DNA from: Tachypleus tridentatus
Taxonomy: Eukaryota > Arthropoda > Merostomata > Xiphosura > Limulidae
NCBI RefSeq assembly: GCF_004210375.1
Contig: NC_134831.1
Span: 558,001 to 622,000, forward strand
DNA length: 64,000 nucleotides
Direction of reading: 5' to 3'
A model generated the notes under the pieces. That model was not told where the DNA came from, did no database searches, and saw only the letters and a list, made by a program, of their open reading frames with translations. Positions 1 to 10,825 of the stretch are shown in pieces. Position numbers and translations under genes: made by a program. How positions within the stretch are numbered: position 1 is the stretch's first letter; the number at the start of each line of letters is the position of its first letter.

Positions 1-600
1 TAAGTCTTATTATTATTAAACTTTCTTTAGGCTTATAAAACATCCTTTTGGATTTTTACAGAAGGATTAACATTATTTATTATTTCTTGTAGCCAGCTCT
101 ATGTGTTTGTTAAATGACAAACGTTGGTTAAAGTGAGAATGTTTGTGTTGGGCACACCTCTTAATATGTTTGACATGTTGTTTCCTTTCTATTATGTTTA
201 ACACCGTTAGATATTTCATGCTCAAACAGGGAATCTTTTTGCTTATTACTTATTATTTTGTACCTTCATCAAAACTAGTTTTTGGTTGTACTTTAGGGAA
301 ATTATTTCTACTAACTGGACACAATTTCAATATTAACACCTGTCGTAATAGATTTGTCACATCCACAAACGTCAATCTTCTCTTACGTCGTATACTAGGA
401 GAGTCTTAATGAGTTTCATTGATCAAAACATGCTTTAGTGAAAATTGGAAAAATCAGAGGTGATTTATTGGACACAGCTCTTTTCTGACCAATCTTTAGT
501 GTGGATTACTGTTAATCCAAATAGTGACTTCCAGTAGTAGGGATGGACGTCATGTAACTCTTCAGAAATTAATATGTTAACTTTTATTCCTTCTTACTTA
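1..600. other. No recognisable feature
   Basis: AT-rich unique-looking sequence. An 88-codon open frame on the + strand (143-409) has no recognisable domain and looks like chance. I see no repeat or RNA gene here. Confidence 0.4.
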
Positions 601-612
601 AAACTGCTGTAG

Positions 613-695
613 TCCAGTGTCTTAGTGGTAAGTCTGAGCGCTTATAATGCCAGAAATCTGGTTGTGGTGTGCCCACCATGGGTAGATACACAACA
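613..695 (+). repeat. Short tRNA-like SINE (family 2), diverged fragment
   Basis: It matches the family-2 pattern: a box-A-like 'cttagtggtaagtctg', then 'cttataatgccagaaatctgg', then a B-box region followed by 'gcccaccatggg'. The copy is old and lacks a clear tail. Family 2 is defined here by better copies at 22145, 33901 and 50407. Confidence 0.5.
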
Positions 696-699
696 GGCT

Positions 700-1484
700 T
701 AACATTAAACCTACTTGAATCAGGTCAGTTTGGATCGATAAACCACGAGTTTAAAAACTATTGATTAAGAAAACATGTATTTATATCTGGAAGTGATATA
801 TTTGCAGTATTCATCGTAGATTATAACACATGTTTATTTAAAGCATATACTATTATTAATATGTTATTAAAAGATACTAGTTATGTTCTTACGTGAGATA
901 TGAAAATATACAAATTAATTCAAATATACGTTTTAGATTTTTCAACACATACTAATTCTTTATAAAACACTTCTCACCTATAAGCTAGCCGAACCTAGAA
1001 AGATGTAATTATGATTACGGCAGATAAACATTTTAATAGCGAAAGTAAATGAATTATGATGGAAAAGACTCTATTCATTTTAAGCTTCAGTTTTATTGTG
1101 TTTTGATGTAGAATGTTAAGTATTTCTAGTCAGTTTTAAATCAAAGTGTCTTCGTGAATTTAAAAGTTACCGTTTTAGTTTTGATTTAGAGTTTACTTCT
1201 CTTTGGTCAGAAGTTATTATTAATAAGACTCCAATATATGCAGGAATTCATTTGGTCTGATGACAGATAGTTTCTAAGTTCTTCTACTCTATGTTTTTCT
1301 TGGAATGTTGAAACAAGTTCCTGCTGTGATCTTTAAAATCCCAGATGAATTAATTACTGTATTGGAAACATGCGAAGCCGGTTAGTTAAATATAATAATC
1401 TTATTACAGTTTTTGCCATGAAATTATCACACCAAATATGCATTCTTTATAATCCATTCTATCAATGTGAATATTCGAAAGATG
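700..1484. other. No recognisable feature
   Basis: AT-rich, no long open frame, no repeat that I could pair with another part of the window. Confidence 0.4.
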
Positions 1485-1758
1485 AGGCCTGAGATAGCTT
1501 GGCGGTTAAAACGTTTGACTCGTAATCTGAGGATCGTGAGTTCGAGTTCCTGTCACAGAATATGCTCGTACTTTCAGTAGTGAGGGCGTTGTAATGTTAC
1601 AATCATTTCCTCTATTTGTTGGTAAAAGAGTAGCCCAAGGGTTTGCAGTGGGTGGTGATTACTAGCTGCCTTCCTTCTAGTCTTACACTGCTAAATTAGA
1701 GAGGGCTTGCACAGATAGTCCTCGTGTTGCTTTGCTTGAAATTCAAAACAAAACAAAC
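1485..1758 (+). repeat. tRNA-headed SINE (family 1), diverged
   Basis: Full-length but mutated copy. It starts with a tRNA-like head (box A near 'tagcttggcggttaaaacg', loop 'ctcgtaa', B box 'gagttcgagttcc'). A body follows with 'ggtaaaagagtagccca', 'gactagctgccttcc'-like text and 'cttacactgctaaatta', and the copy ends in 'aaattcaaaacaaaacaaac'. The loop sequence CTCGTAA suggests a tRNA-Thr(CGT)-like ancestor, which is inference. The same layout recurs about 20 times in the window on both strands. Confidence 0.85.
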
Positions 1759-2290
1759 GTGTTTGAAATGTGAACTTATCAGTGTTGTTGAAACATATGA
1801 ATATTTTGTTTATGAATGGGCACATTTACGATCAGTTCGGTGACAGTATTATGTTTCATTTGGTAACTGTATTAATATAGTAATGTGACTGTTGGATAAC
1901 ATTCACGCATTGTTTAAACGATATTATGTTTTCCAGTTTAGCAAAGCATGCTGCGCGGACAATAAGAAACATGTCTGTTTTTTGAACTGTTAACGTGGTT
2001 TCCATCAAACAACTTTGTTTCTTAACAACGTTAGTCGCCGCAACACAGTATTTTGTATAATAAAGTTGGTATGGGTCAAGTTCACACGAAGTGACAAGAC
2101 CTAATTTTAACATTAAGATATGGCACACTTAAATTCACTCACTTCAATTCAATGTCTGCCTTATTATTTCGACTTTTTTTTACGTAAGGTTTTGTAACTG
2201 ATCGCGTAACCTTGATAATTAAACCGCTAAACCAAATTACAAAGTAGATAACTACGATATAAAAAACTTTGTTTTCCTGAGAATGTCCTA
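1759..2290. other. No recognisable gene
   Basis: Contains a 90-codon open frame on the - strand (1856-2128) without a recognisable domain. I treat it as chance. Confidence 0.35.
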
Positions 2291-2295
2291 AAATA

Positions 2296-2375
2296 AATGA
2301 GTTTGCAGTTCAGTGGTAGGGCATTTGACTGAGGAGAGAGAACTCTTCGATTCGTTTTCGGTCGCCTATATATGC
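2296..2375 (+). repeat. tRNA-like relic (possible SINE head)
   Basis: Has a box-A-like 'cagttcagtggtagggca', a 'tttgactg' anticodon-arm-like segment and a weak B-box-like 'cttcgattcg'. It does not fold convincingly as a tRNA and may be a remnant of a third tRNA-derived family. Confidence 0.25.
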
Positions 2376-2487
2376 CTCCCTCTCCCGAGGGGCCAATGAT
2401 AAATTTACAAATTTATAGTGGTAAAATTCGTAGTTCGATGTTTCTAGTTGGTTAGATAAATTATGTTTCTAGTGTTTCAAACATCTC

Positions 2488-2535
2488 CCAGGGGGATTCC
2501 CCCGGTGGGTCAGCTATACGTTTATAGACTTAAAC
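2488..2535 (+). repeat. Family-2 SINE 3' fragment
   Basis: 'gggggattcccccggtggg' resembles the B-box and following segment of family 2. It lies just upstream of the Penelope-like element. Confidence 0.35.
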
Positions 2536-2540
2536 TTGAC

Positions 2541-3666
2541 ATCTCAGAACGGCTGGAATGGGTTTTAACACTTTCACTGATAAGGAGAGAACAACGTTTC
2601 GACCTTCCTAGGTCATCTTCAGGTTAAGAAAGAGAGTGTTTGAATGTGACCATTAACGGACACACGTCTTAGGTATGAGAGTATAAACTGGTACTGGATT
2701 GTAGGGGGCGTTGCATGTGGATGTCAGGTTATTAATTAGTATAGGTATAAATGTGTTCCTTTATATTGGTTTAATTTTGGTTTTAGTTGCTGTATAATTA
2801 GGACTTTTTTGATTTTGCATTTGTTTATATTTATTTCCTTACTTAAAATATGGATGTTTTCTGTGGTTATGTTGTGTTTATGTGATTTGCATGTTCAAAA
2901 ACATGTTATTTTGTTCTTTGAATCTAGTTTCCATTTTTCTGCTTGTTTCTCAATATAGAAATCGTGGCAGTTGTTGCATTGTATTTTATAAATTATGTTG
3001 GTCTTGTGTTTGTCAGTGTAGTGTTTACACAGCATAGACTTTAGTACCTGGTTTTTGAATAAATTTGGTGTTTACTGGAATGTTATGTTTTGTTATAATT
3101 TTTTTCCAAATGTTGGTTATTTTTTCGCTGATATCAGTAACATATGATATGTAGCAGTATAAGGTTTTGTAGCTTGTTGTATCTTGGGATTTATTGTTAT
3201 TTGTTTGTTATTGGTCTAGGTGTGTGCGTATAATTTTTCCCACGGTTTTTTTAGGAAATTTGTTGATGTTGATGAAGTGTTGTTTTATTTTGTTGATTTC
3301 ATCGTTAATTTTATGGGGTGAGTATAGTTTTGTGGCTGTGTTTATTTAGTTTCTATGTTGAGTTTTTGGTTTGTTTCATGTGCTGAGTCCCAGGAATGTA
3401 AAATCCAGTATGGGTGACTTTTCTGTAGATTTTTGTTTTGAATTGTGTATCAGTTCTAGTGATTTTGAGGTTAAGAAATACTATTTGGTTAGTTTTTTCC
3501 TGTTTACAGGTGACCTTAATGTTGGGATGTATTGAGTTAACGTGATTGAAAAATCTGTGTGTGTTCTGTAGATGTGAATCCATCAATTGTATCATCAGGA
3601 AGGTCGAAACGTTGTTCTCTCCTTATCAGTAAAAGTGTTAATACCTTTACCAGCCTTTCTCAGATA
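2541..3666 (-). mobile_element. Penelope-like retroelement, truncated and decayed
   Basis: Two near-identical inverted terminal segments bound this element (2541-2609 and 3599-3666). Both carry 'gagagaacaacgtttcgacc' or its reverse complement, a layout typical of Penelope-like elements with inverted flanking repeats. On the - strand, 3353-3595 encodes a reverse-transcriptase fragment with the motifs FLNLKITRTD and KIYRKVTHTGFYIPG. Farther on, about 2935-3010 reads IYKIQCNNCHDFYIEKQ, a degenerate GIY-YIG endonuclease start with the CxxC pair usual for the family. Frameshifts and stops break the frame, and the RT catalytic core is missing. The element is dead. Confidence 0.8.
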
Positions 3667-3780
3667 TATTTTTATTTCAAGTGGGTTTCTCGTCATCAAG
3701 ACTTAGACTTTAAAATCTATGGTTTGATTCCCCGTAGCATAGAGACCACAGGTAGCTAAAATCCCATACCGTTACGTTAA
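3667..3780 (+). repeat. Possible family-2 SINE remnant
   Basis: 'tggtttgattccccgtagca' resembles the family-2 B box. The front half is not recognisable. Confidence 0.25.
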
Positions 3781-4295
3781 TTAACACTGTTTAGAGCCTT
3801 CATGTATTCAGGTTGTCTAACACAACTTGGAATCCACATATAATCACATTGTTTAACATTACTCGGAATTCCCTTATAATCACGTTGTTTAATAGTGCTC
3901 GAAAAACCCATATAATCACGTTGTTTAACATTACTCGGAATCTCCATATAATCACGTTGTTTAACGCTACTTAGATTCCCTTTATAAACACGTTGTTTAA
4001 CTCTATTCGGTATCCCCATACAATCACATATTTTAACACTACTTGGAATCCCCTTATAATCACGCTGTTTAACACTACTCGGATTCCCCAGATAATCACG
4101 TAGTTAAACATTACATGGAGTCCCCTTATAATCACGCTGTTTAACACTACTCGGAATCCTCATATAATCACATATTTTAACACTACTTGGAATCTCTTAA
4201 TAATCACGTTGTTTAATATTACTCGGAATCCCCTTATAATCGCGTTGTTTAACAGTGCTCAGAATCCAACATCATCACGTTGTTTATCAATACGT
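3781..4295. repeat. Minisatellite, 36-bp unit, about 14 copies
   Basis: The tandem units are built on 'gtttaacattactcggaat' followed by 'ccccttataatcacgtt'. Copies differ by several substitutions. The unit length is a multiple of three, which produces an artificial 80-codon open frame on the - strand with a 12-residue period. Confidence 0.9.
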
Positions 4296-4299
4296 AAAG

Positions 4300-5345
4300 A
4301 TCTCATAATCGAATTACCATAACTTAATTGGTTATTATTTTTGTGGAAGTTATAGTTTTAGTAGATGGGTAACAACCACCATCCTTGTGGATATAAGTAA
4401 AACAGAAATCTCGAAACAAGAATTAATTAATCATTCGAACAGAGTCGCGAAGGAGATCACACAAAGTATGACAAAACAACTTAACTCTACTCACGTCGAA
4501 AGAATAGTTGTCAAGCAGTTTGCTAATATATATAAATACCGATACCATACCTTGAAGACTTCTGGCATTAAGCGGAAAGCCTCGTCGGTACTGCAAATAT
4601 ATAGTGGTTGACATATTATTTTTACGCATTCTTCTGTACTTTCACTCGGAAGTTTCTTAGTATTGTACAATATCTTTATTTTTAACTTTACCTTTTTTAA
4701 AATATTTTCTTTCAAATAATTATTTCATGTTATTTTAACTATTGTAGAATTTCTCCAAGTTTGCCTACTTCCTCACTGTTAGACAAGAGTTTATTTTTTG
4801 TTGTTTACATTATTGGTAAAGTAACAAGTAGGTTACGTGTAGTAATTCTCCGAGCGCCAATAATTTGTTCTCATTTTAATTCTTTGGCAAAGTAGTGGTA
4901 CATTTATAAATAAACAATTCCTCATACTTATCTTCTACAACTAAGGTTATTGCAGCACAGTGCAGGACCTTGAGATGATTGAGTGTGGGATATAACGTAC
5001 AACATAATCTTTTAAGACCTGTTCGGTTAAGATTTCTAAACAGCTATGTTTAAGCTAGTCGATATCTCATGGTGTGATGATAACGAAGTTATACGAACAT
5101 AACAGAAAAATGTTCACGTGGTTGGATCCTTGCCAATGGGAGACCAGTGTTCTGCTGTGAAAGCAACTTTATCTAGAAGAACCAGGGAAAGTGGTCTTGC
5201 ACACACACACACATATACGTGTTAATGCTGTGTGAAACTGTCGAGAGAAAGCGTTTGCTTTAGAGAGAGATCTACGTACGTGGTTACAGTGTGTTAGATT
5301 AACGTATTTCAAAAGCTTAATTTCCTAAAGTACAAGATAACAATT
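4300..5345 (+). promoter_or_regulatory. Upstream flank and probable 5' UTR/promoter of the sphingosine kinase gene
   Basis: No coding gene is evident. An in-frame TAG at 5295-5297 precedes the ATG at 5346, so the ATG is the first possible start in this exon. A short (CA)n run lies near 5200. I cannot identify a TATA box or initiator with confidence, and there may be an untranslated exon farther upstream. The 74-codon + frame at 4387-4611 has no recognisable domain. Confidence 0.35.
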
Positions 5346-5826
5346 ATGGCTGAAATAGGAAAAGATACCGAATTCGACAGCGAAACACCCTTTAAGTGCA
5401 GTTCTAAGAATGAAGCAAAAGAAAAAGTAATTTTAGAAGATTACTTCAGCTGTTACACCAAGTTTAATAAAGTGACGTATTTTGTGGTTAAACTGACAAA
5501 TTTAGCTCTTGTTTGCGAACCCCTTACAAATGACTCAAAGCCCAAGATCCAGAGGGTTAGCACGAATGACATCGTCGGTTGCAGCGTGAAGAAAACCAAT
5601 CCCAAGAGTGATACAGAACAGACGTTTCAAATCCATTTGGAAATATATTACTATCCGATGATCCGAAGGTTTTGGATCAAACAGCGTTCACGTCGTCAGC
5701 TAAGCCTGATTGTGGACAGGTCTATTTCCTGGGAGATAAACGAAAATAGAGCAACGAAATGGAAGAATGCACTTCTGTGGACATCATCCAAACTGGGACA
5801 ACCTAAAGACGGGCTTCATTATGAGC
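5346..5826 (+). CDS. Sphk: Sphingosine kinase, exon 1 (N-terminal extension)
   Basis: Encodes residues 1-160 plus the first base of codon 161. The start is the first ATG after an in-frame stop at 5295. Residues about 30-155 form the N-terminal region found in the longer sphingosine kinases. It reads as a mixed beta/alpha, PH-like stretch (EDYFSCYTKFNKVTYFVVKL ... ISWEINENRATKWKNALLW) that precedes the lipid-kinase core and probably helps membrane targeting. That role is inference. The donor at 5827 is 'gagc|gtaaga' and splices in phase 1 to exon 2, giving ...LHYE-Q-TLGRP. Vertebrate SPHK1 lacks most of this extension, so the layout is closer to SPHK2 or the insect enzymes. Reading past the donor adds only 18 codons before a stop, which I regard as intron. 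Confidence 0.85.
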
Positions 5827-5929
5827 GTAAGATTTATAACATTCTACACGTTTCACTTCTTCATTACGTTTATATCTACTAATCTCTAACGTACGTTCAC
5901 ACAAAGTGCATTCACAAAACAATTGTTAA

Positions 5930-6417
5930 AAATGACAATACTTTCTCTATGAGTGCTAAGGTGTGACAGTACTTTCTGTAAGAGTGCTAAGGTGTGACAG
6001 TACTTTCTGTAATAGTGCTAAGGTGTGACAACACTTTCTCTAAGAATGCTAAGTTGTGACAAAATTTTCTCTATTAGTACTAAGAAGAGACAATACATTT
6101 TCTATGAGTGATAAGGTGTGACAATACTTTCTGTATGAATGCTAAGATGTCATAGTACTTTCTTTATGAGCGTTAAGGTATGACAATATTTTCTGAATGA
6201 GTGCTAAGGTGTAACTGTACTTTCTGTGTGAGTGATAAGGTGTGACAATACTTTCTCTATGAATGCTAAGGTGTGACAGTACATTCTGTATTAGTGCTAA
6301 TGTGTGACAATATTTTCTTTATTAGTGATAAGGTGTGACAATACTTTTGAATCAGTGCTAAGGTGTGACCATACTTTCTGTATGAGTGTTAAGGTGTGAC
6401 AATACTTTCTATATGAG
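5930..6417. repeat. Minisatellite, 31-bp unit, about 16 copies
   Basis: Repeats of 'gagtgctaaggtgtgacaat' plus 'actttctgtat', with many substitutions between copies. It begins about 100 bp inside intron 1, close to the exon 1 donor. Confidence 0.9.
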
Positions 6418-6419
6418 TA

Positions 6420-7404
6420 CAATTGCTAAGAACTGGTAATATGTTTATAGAGTAAGACCAATCAAGCCCTCTTGTGTTGAAACATTTTTATTTATTTATT
6501 TTATAACTTTGGAAGTTCTTACAGCAGAATGAGATATAAAAACTGTGGAAGATCCAGGGGTGGGATAGTGGTGCAGGAGCGCACTGGAATATCACTCCGA
6601 CATCTGAAATTAGGATTGAGTCCCGACACTTCAGAGACTAAAAATTTATGTATAAAAAGCTATTCAGTTCTCCTTTGAAACTCCATGCCGTTCATAACTA
6701 AATACGCAATTAAAGATCGCTTCGTATCTATATACATATTCATGTTGGCAGGATATAATGTATGCAAGATATTATACATGTCAAAGTTTTTAATATTATA
6801 GCACAGATACAAGAACAGTAAATTAATAAGTTAAAAGCTTGTTTGAATGATTATTTTTATTTGGTACTTCATTAACGTTTTTTTGCTTTGCTACTTAATT
6901 TAAAGGAAGTTGCGATGTATGTTTTCTCTCGATACTGTACAAGTATTCAGGTTGGTACTAACGAAAGTAGTCACAAATAATTAATGTTAAACATTGGTTG
7001 AAAAATTAATTATACACATATCATGGCCACCTTAGTAATTTTAACACACATTATATCTCAAGGATTTATAGGGGGAACTGAACGCATGCGCACTGTTCTC
7101 ATTACATGTCTTAATGCTACAGCAATACCTACGTAAACCTTGTGGAAATTCTGAACTTATTCACTCTCAGGGTTGTTTTATGTGTCAATTAGTTCTGTAG
7201 AATCTCTAATTCATGTGACAGACCAAACATAGGAGAAAAAGATTCTAAGAATTTCTCTTAATTTATCACATAATTTCATATTTTTTTATTTAATAAGCTA
7301 TGGGTCATCTCTGAGAATTGTACGATACGTGGCATGTATTGCATAAATTGTGTATTTACATATTTCTTATTATAACAAAACCTTTTTATTCAAATGTGTA
7401 ATAG
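6420..7404. other. Intron 1 sequence without clear features
   Basis: AT-rich. A segment at about 6555-6640 has a weak tRNA-like look ('tagtggtgcaggagcgc', 'ggattgagtccc') and could be an old SINE head. Nothing else was recognised. Confidence 0.35.
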
Positions 7405-8319
7405 TACGAGGGCTGTTCAAAAAATACGCGGACTGACGTCATAAAACAAAATGTACTTTATTTAGAAGTTACAGGTCTGGGACCCTTTCAAAGTACTCTC
7501 CTCCCCAACGCACACACTTATCCCAACGGTGTTTCCACTTGTTGAAACAGTCCTTGTACGCTTCTTTTGTAATGTCCTCCAGCTCCTTCGTCGCATTTGC
7601 CTTAATCTCGGGAATCGTCTCAAATTTTCTTCCTTTCAAGGGTCTTTTGAGTTTGGGGAACAAGAAAAAATCGCAAGGAGCAAGGTCAGGTGAGTAGGGG
7701 GGTTGGGGGTGGGAAGAACAGTGATCGAGTGTTTGGCCAAAAACGCACGAGTTCTGAGGCACAAATTTCGCAGCAACGCGGTGCATCTTCAATTTTTCGG
7801 TCAAAATCTCGTAACAAGATCCAACTGATATCCCACACTCTTCAGCAAGCTCCCTGACAGTCAGACGTCGATTTGCCCACACCAGGGTGTTGATTTTGTC
7901 GACGTGTGGGTCGTCAGTTGACGTGGAAGGACGTCCAGAACGCTCATCATCTTCAATAAACTGTCGACCATCCTTAAAACGTTCATGCCACTTGAAACAT
8001 GCCGTACGCTTCATAGCAACATCACCGTAAGCCGTGTTAAGCATAGCAAAAGTTCAGTCGCAGATTTTCCAAGTTTAACACAAAATTTCACAGCAATTCG
8101 TTGCTCCTTCAGGTCATTCATTCTGAAATCCGCCAAACGAAAAAATCGCACTTCACTTAAAACCGCGTAGCTAATACACAAATAAAGATATCTGCAATCG
8201 GGAAATGGCGTCGTAATCAGCTGATCTGTGCGAACCTAACGACACCAAGCGGATTCCCCTGTAACCAACTGGAGCCGCGCAATTCAAATAGTCCGCGTAT
8301 TTTTTTAACAGACCTCGTC
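7405..8319 (-). mobile_element. mariner-type DNA transposon, internally deleted
   Basis: The ends are matching inverted repeats of about 28 bp. The left end begins 'cgagggctgttcaaaaaat' at 7407; the right end reads 'atttttttaacagacctcg', ending at 8317. There are two mismatches over the 28 bp. A TA precedes the left end; the right flank is TC, so the TA duplication is lost there. The element holds a broken mariner transposase on the - strand. Confidence 0.9.
7469..8121 (-). pseudogene. mariner transposase, frameshifted and lacking two catalytic Asp
   Basis: Reading on the - strand from an ATG at 8121 gives MNDLKEQRIAVKFCVKLGKS. A one-base loss near 8050 then shifts the frame into FAMLNTAYGDVAMKRTACFKW and the helix-turn-helix domain (RLTVRELAEECGISVGSCYEI). 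At FVPQ the protein jumps directly to SCVFGQTLDHCSSHPQPPYSP. About half the catalytic domain is therefore missing, including the segments that carry the first (GDE) and second (HDNA) acidic residues. The last block PPYSPDLAPCDFFLFPKLK, with the third Asp, and the C-terminal tail ending at 7469 remain. It cannot be an active transposase. Confidence 0.9.
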
Positions 8320-8320
8320 A

Positions 8321-8606
8321 GGGCCTGGCATGGCCAAGCGCGTAAGGCGTGTGACTCGTAATCCGAGGGTCGCGGGTTCGCGCCCGCGTCGCGCTAAAAC
8401 ATGCTCACCCTCCCAGCCGCGGGAATGTATAATGTGACGGTCAATTCCACTATTCGTTGGTAAAAGAGTAGCCCAAGAGTTGGCGGTGGGTGGTGATGAC
8501 TAGCTGCCTTCCCTCTAGTCTTACACTGCTAAATTAGGGACGGCTAGCACAGATAGCCTTCGAGTAGCTTTGTGCGAAATTCCAAAAGCAAAAAACAAAC
8601 AAAACA
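8321..8606 (+). repeat. tRNA-headed SINE (family 1), full length
   Basis: Starts 'gggcctggcatggcc' three bases after the mariner end and finishes 'caaaaaacaaacaaaacaa'. The head has a 'gcgggttcgcgcccgcgtcg' B-box variant. This variant (gcg-type head, also at 34023, 38721 and 59418) seems to be a subfamily. Confidence 0.9.
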
Positions 8607-9560
8607 ATTCAACAAACTTTTATTTTAGTCCTAAATAACATCGAAGAATACTGCCAGAAATACAGAATCAAAATCAATATTCCAAAAACCCAAATCATAT
8701 TATTCAGCAGACTGAATAAGCTGAAAAAAGATCCACCAAAACTCTATATGAATGGATCACTTTTACTGACTGCTACTTCTGCTAAATTTCTAGGTCTAAC
8801 CTATGATTCAAAATTAACGTGGTTACCACATATTAAAAATATACTGATACGAATCTGGAAAAGAGCAAACTATGTAAGAAGTCTTTCAGGTAAAATCCAA
8901 GGAACATCACCAGACAACATACTTAAAATCTACAAAACGTACATTAGACCAACAATAGAATATGCATCACCTGCCTGGATTAACATAGCACCCACACATG
9001 TACAGAAACTTCAACGTATACAAAATTCAGTACTAACTTCAGCATATAAAGTACCACGTAGCACCTCAACCACATTCATGCACAAGTATGCAAACATAGA
9101 TACAATATCTGAAAGACTCTTGCATAATTCTCTAAAATATTTCAATAAGAATTGGCATAAAAATGACTTAATGTGTGATCTCGACAGATATCACGTACAT
9201 GATGTAAATGGTCCTAAATACCTCTCCCCTTTTAACATATATTTAAGAAATGTAACACAAGCTGGCCACTATGCACTAGACACTTAGTTCTTGTTTCTTT
9301 TTGTTATTATAATTATTATTTTCTTTTTTAATTATTTTTTCTCTCTTTCTGAATTAGTATTCAAGTATTGAATAATAATAATTATTATTACTTTCTTTTT
9401 TTGTGCGTGTGTGTGTTACTACAAGTAGTAGTAGCATTCTCTCTATCGAGAAAAAGGAGAAAAATACAAAAAAATATATAGATGAAAATACAAAAAAAAT
9501 TAAATGAAGAAAAAAAACACAAGAGAAATAATAAAAGGAAGAAAAAAAACAAAAAAAAAC
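8607..9560 (+). mobile_element. Jockey-type LINE, 3' end only
   Basis: A 5'-truncated non-LTR retrotransposon. The open frame runs from about 8610 to the stop at 9287 and carries the segment downstream of the reverse-transcriptase active site: KINIPKTQIILFSRL, AKFLGLTYDSKLTWLPHI, YKTYIRPTIEYASPAW and RIQNSVLTSAY. These match the thumb and linker of jockey/RTE-like ORF2 proteins. The YxDD motif and the endonuclease are absent. The following 270 bp are a 3' UTR that is T-rich, then A-rich, ending in long A runs near 9560. The frame is open, so the insertion is fairly young. Confidence 0.8.
8610..9287 (+). pseudogene. LINE ORF2 C-terminal fragment (reverse transcriptase thumb/linker)
   Basis: About 225 codons with no internal stop. 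The best internal ATG is 8748, but the frame is open upstream to the SINE boundary, so the true start is lost by truncation. Without the polymerase active site this is only a remnant. Confidence 0.75.
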
Positions 9561-9880
9561 TTCTTGTTCGTCCATGCATGGACTGAGCCCTGAAATGGGC
9601 CTGAGTATGATGTTATACTTTTACTCTGGCCCAAAGCTTAAAAAAAATAACAAAAAAAAAACCGTAAAGACAAACGCTATAATCGTTCGGGAGGGAGGAA
9701 GAGGTCAAATGTACCTGACCCTCCTGGGTATTTAACATCAATACCCAAATACCGACACAGTGAAACAGACCTCGTATTCTCTTTTGTCTATACACGGGTT
9801 TATAAACACGTGCCCGACTTAGTGCTTCTTGTGACATTGAACTACAAAAAAACAACAACTAATAGTTTTCATGTACAATA
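9561..9880. other. Possible retroelement UTR
   Basis: Contains 'tttactctggcccaaagc' followed by an A-rich tract, which resembles 40615-40660 ('gacttaggcccaaaagtc' and an A-rich tract). This may be the UTR of a related LINE. No coding potential was recognised. Confidence 0.3.
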
Positions 9881-10288
9881 TCTAGATTCTCATTTTACAT
9901 AAATTATTACCTATAGTGTATGTGTTTGTTGCATTTCGAGCAAAGTTAATTTAACTAATACTGGAATGACAGATTAGACGAAAGGTAACTAGTCAACATC
10001 ACTTATCGTCAACTGTTGTCAGACCGGATATATATATAGTGGAATTTGGGTGTTTTCCTTAGAACGCAACCACGGTCCCAAAGTGCAGAACTATTTTTTT
10101 TAATTGAACTAGAAGCTCGTTGTGTATTCCTGTGATAAACAGTAACAATAATAACAAACAATTTACCCCCACCCCCACAAACAAAAATAAATGTATAAAA
10201 CAGTACATGTACGTAACCTCTCCCCCACCCCAGATTATATTACTGTCTAAAATGTTTTATTTACTTTAACCTGCTGTTAAAACGAGCA

Positions 10289-10400
10289 CTCCACCTAGGG
10301 AGATTAGCGGCTTAAAGGCTAATAATCGAGTTGGAGTGCTTGTGGTGAGTACAAGCCCACAGCCTTCTGTGTAGCTTTTCGCTTAACAACGAAACAAACA
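10289..10400 (+). repeat. Family-2 SINE, diverged
   Basis: Family-2-like order: 'gattagcggcttaaaggct', 'ggtgagtacaagcccacag', then 'tgtgtagcttttcgcttaac'. Confidence 0.45.
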
Positions 10401-10483
10401 CGTTTCTAAGAAAACGGCTTCAACTGTCAAATACAACTGTTTTTCTTAATATTGCTTGGGACTTTCTTATCTTTAATAAATTC

Positions 10484-10605
10484 CCTCCCTGGTGGCTCAG
10501 CGGTAAATCTGAAAGCATATAATTCAGAAAATTGGGTATCAACACATGTAACGGTAGACCAAGTTTGTGGTTTTTGGTAGATTTGCGCTTAGAAACGAAG
10601 AAACT
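10484..10605 (+). repeat. Family-2 SINE, diverged
   Basis: Begins 'cctccctggtggctcagcgg' and ends near 'agatttgcgcttagaaacg'. The overlapping 100-codon frame (10532-10834) is chance. Confidence 0.6.
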
Positions 10606-10825
10606 GAAACACGTATTTTACAGATTATTAAGTCTGATACAAACAGAAAAAAGGATTTTTAAAATTCTGATACAGATAGAAACAAGGATTCTTAAGTTTG
10701 AAATTCTCGCAGTGTGTTTCTACGAAAATAATACACATTCTCAACGTTATTTTAAAATACTATATTTCATGATGTCAGCTTTTTTTAAAAAATGGTTAAC
10801 TGGCGGGAAATACGTGAATTTAATT

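Noticed and set aside
1856-2128. 90-codon frame on the - strand
   Set aside because: No domain, no splice or codon evidence. Expected by chance in AT-rich DNA of this length.
5827-5882. Extension of exon 1 to the stop at 5882
   Set aside because: The donor at 5827 joins in phase to a conserved kinase exon, and the extension has no family similarity.
9354-9579. Phe/Ser-rich small membrane protein on the - strand
   Set aside because: It arises from the A-rich LINE 3' UTR read in reverse.
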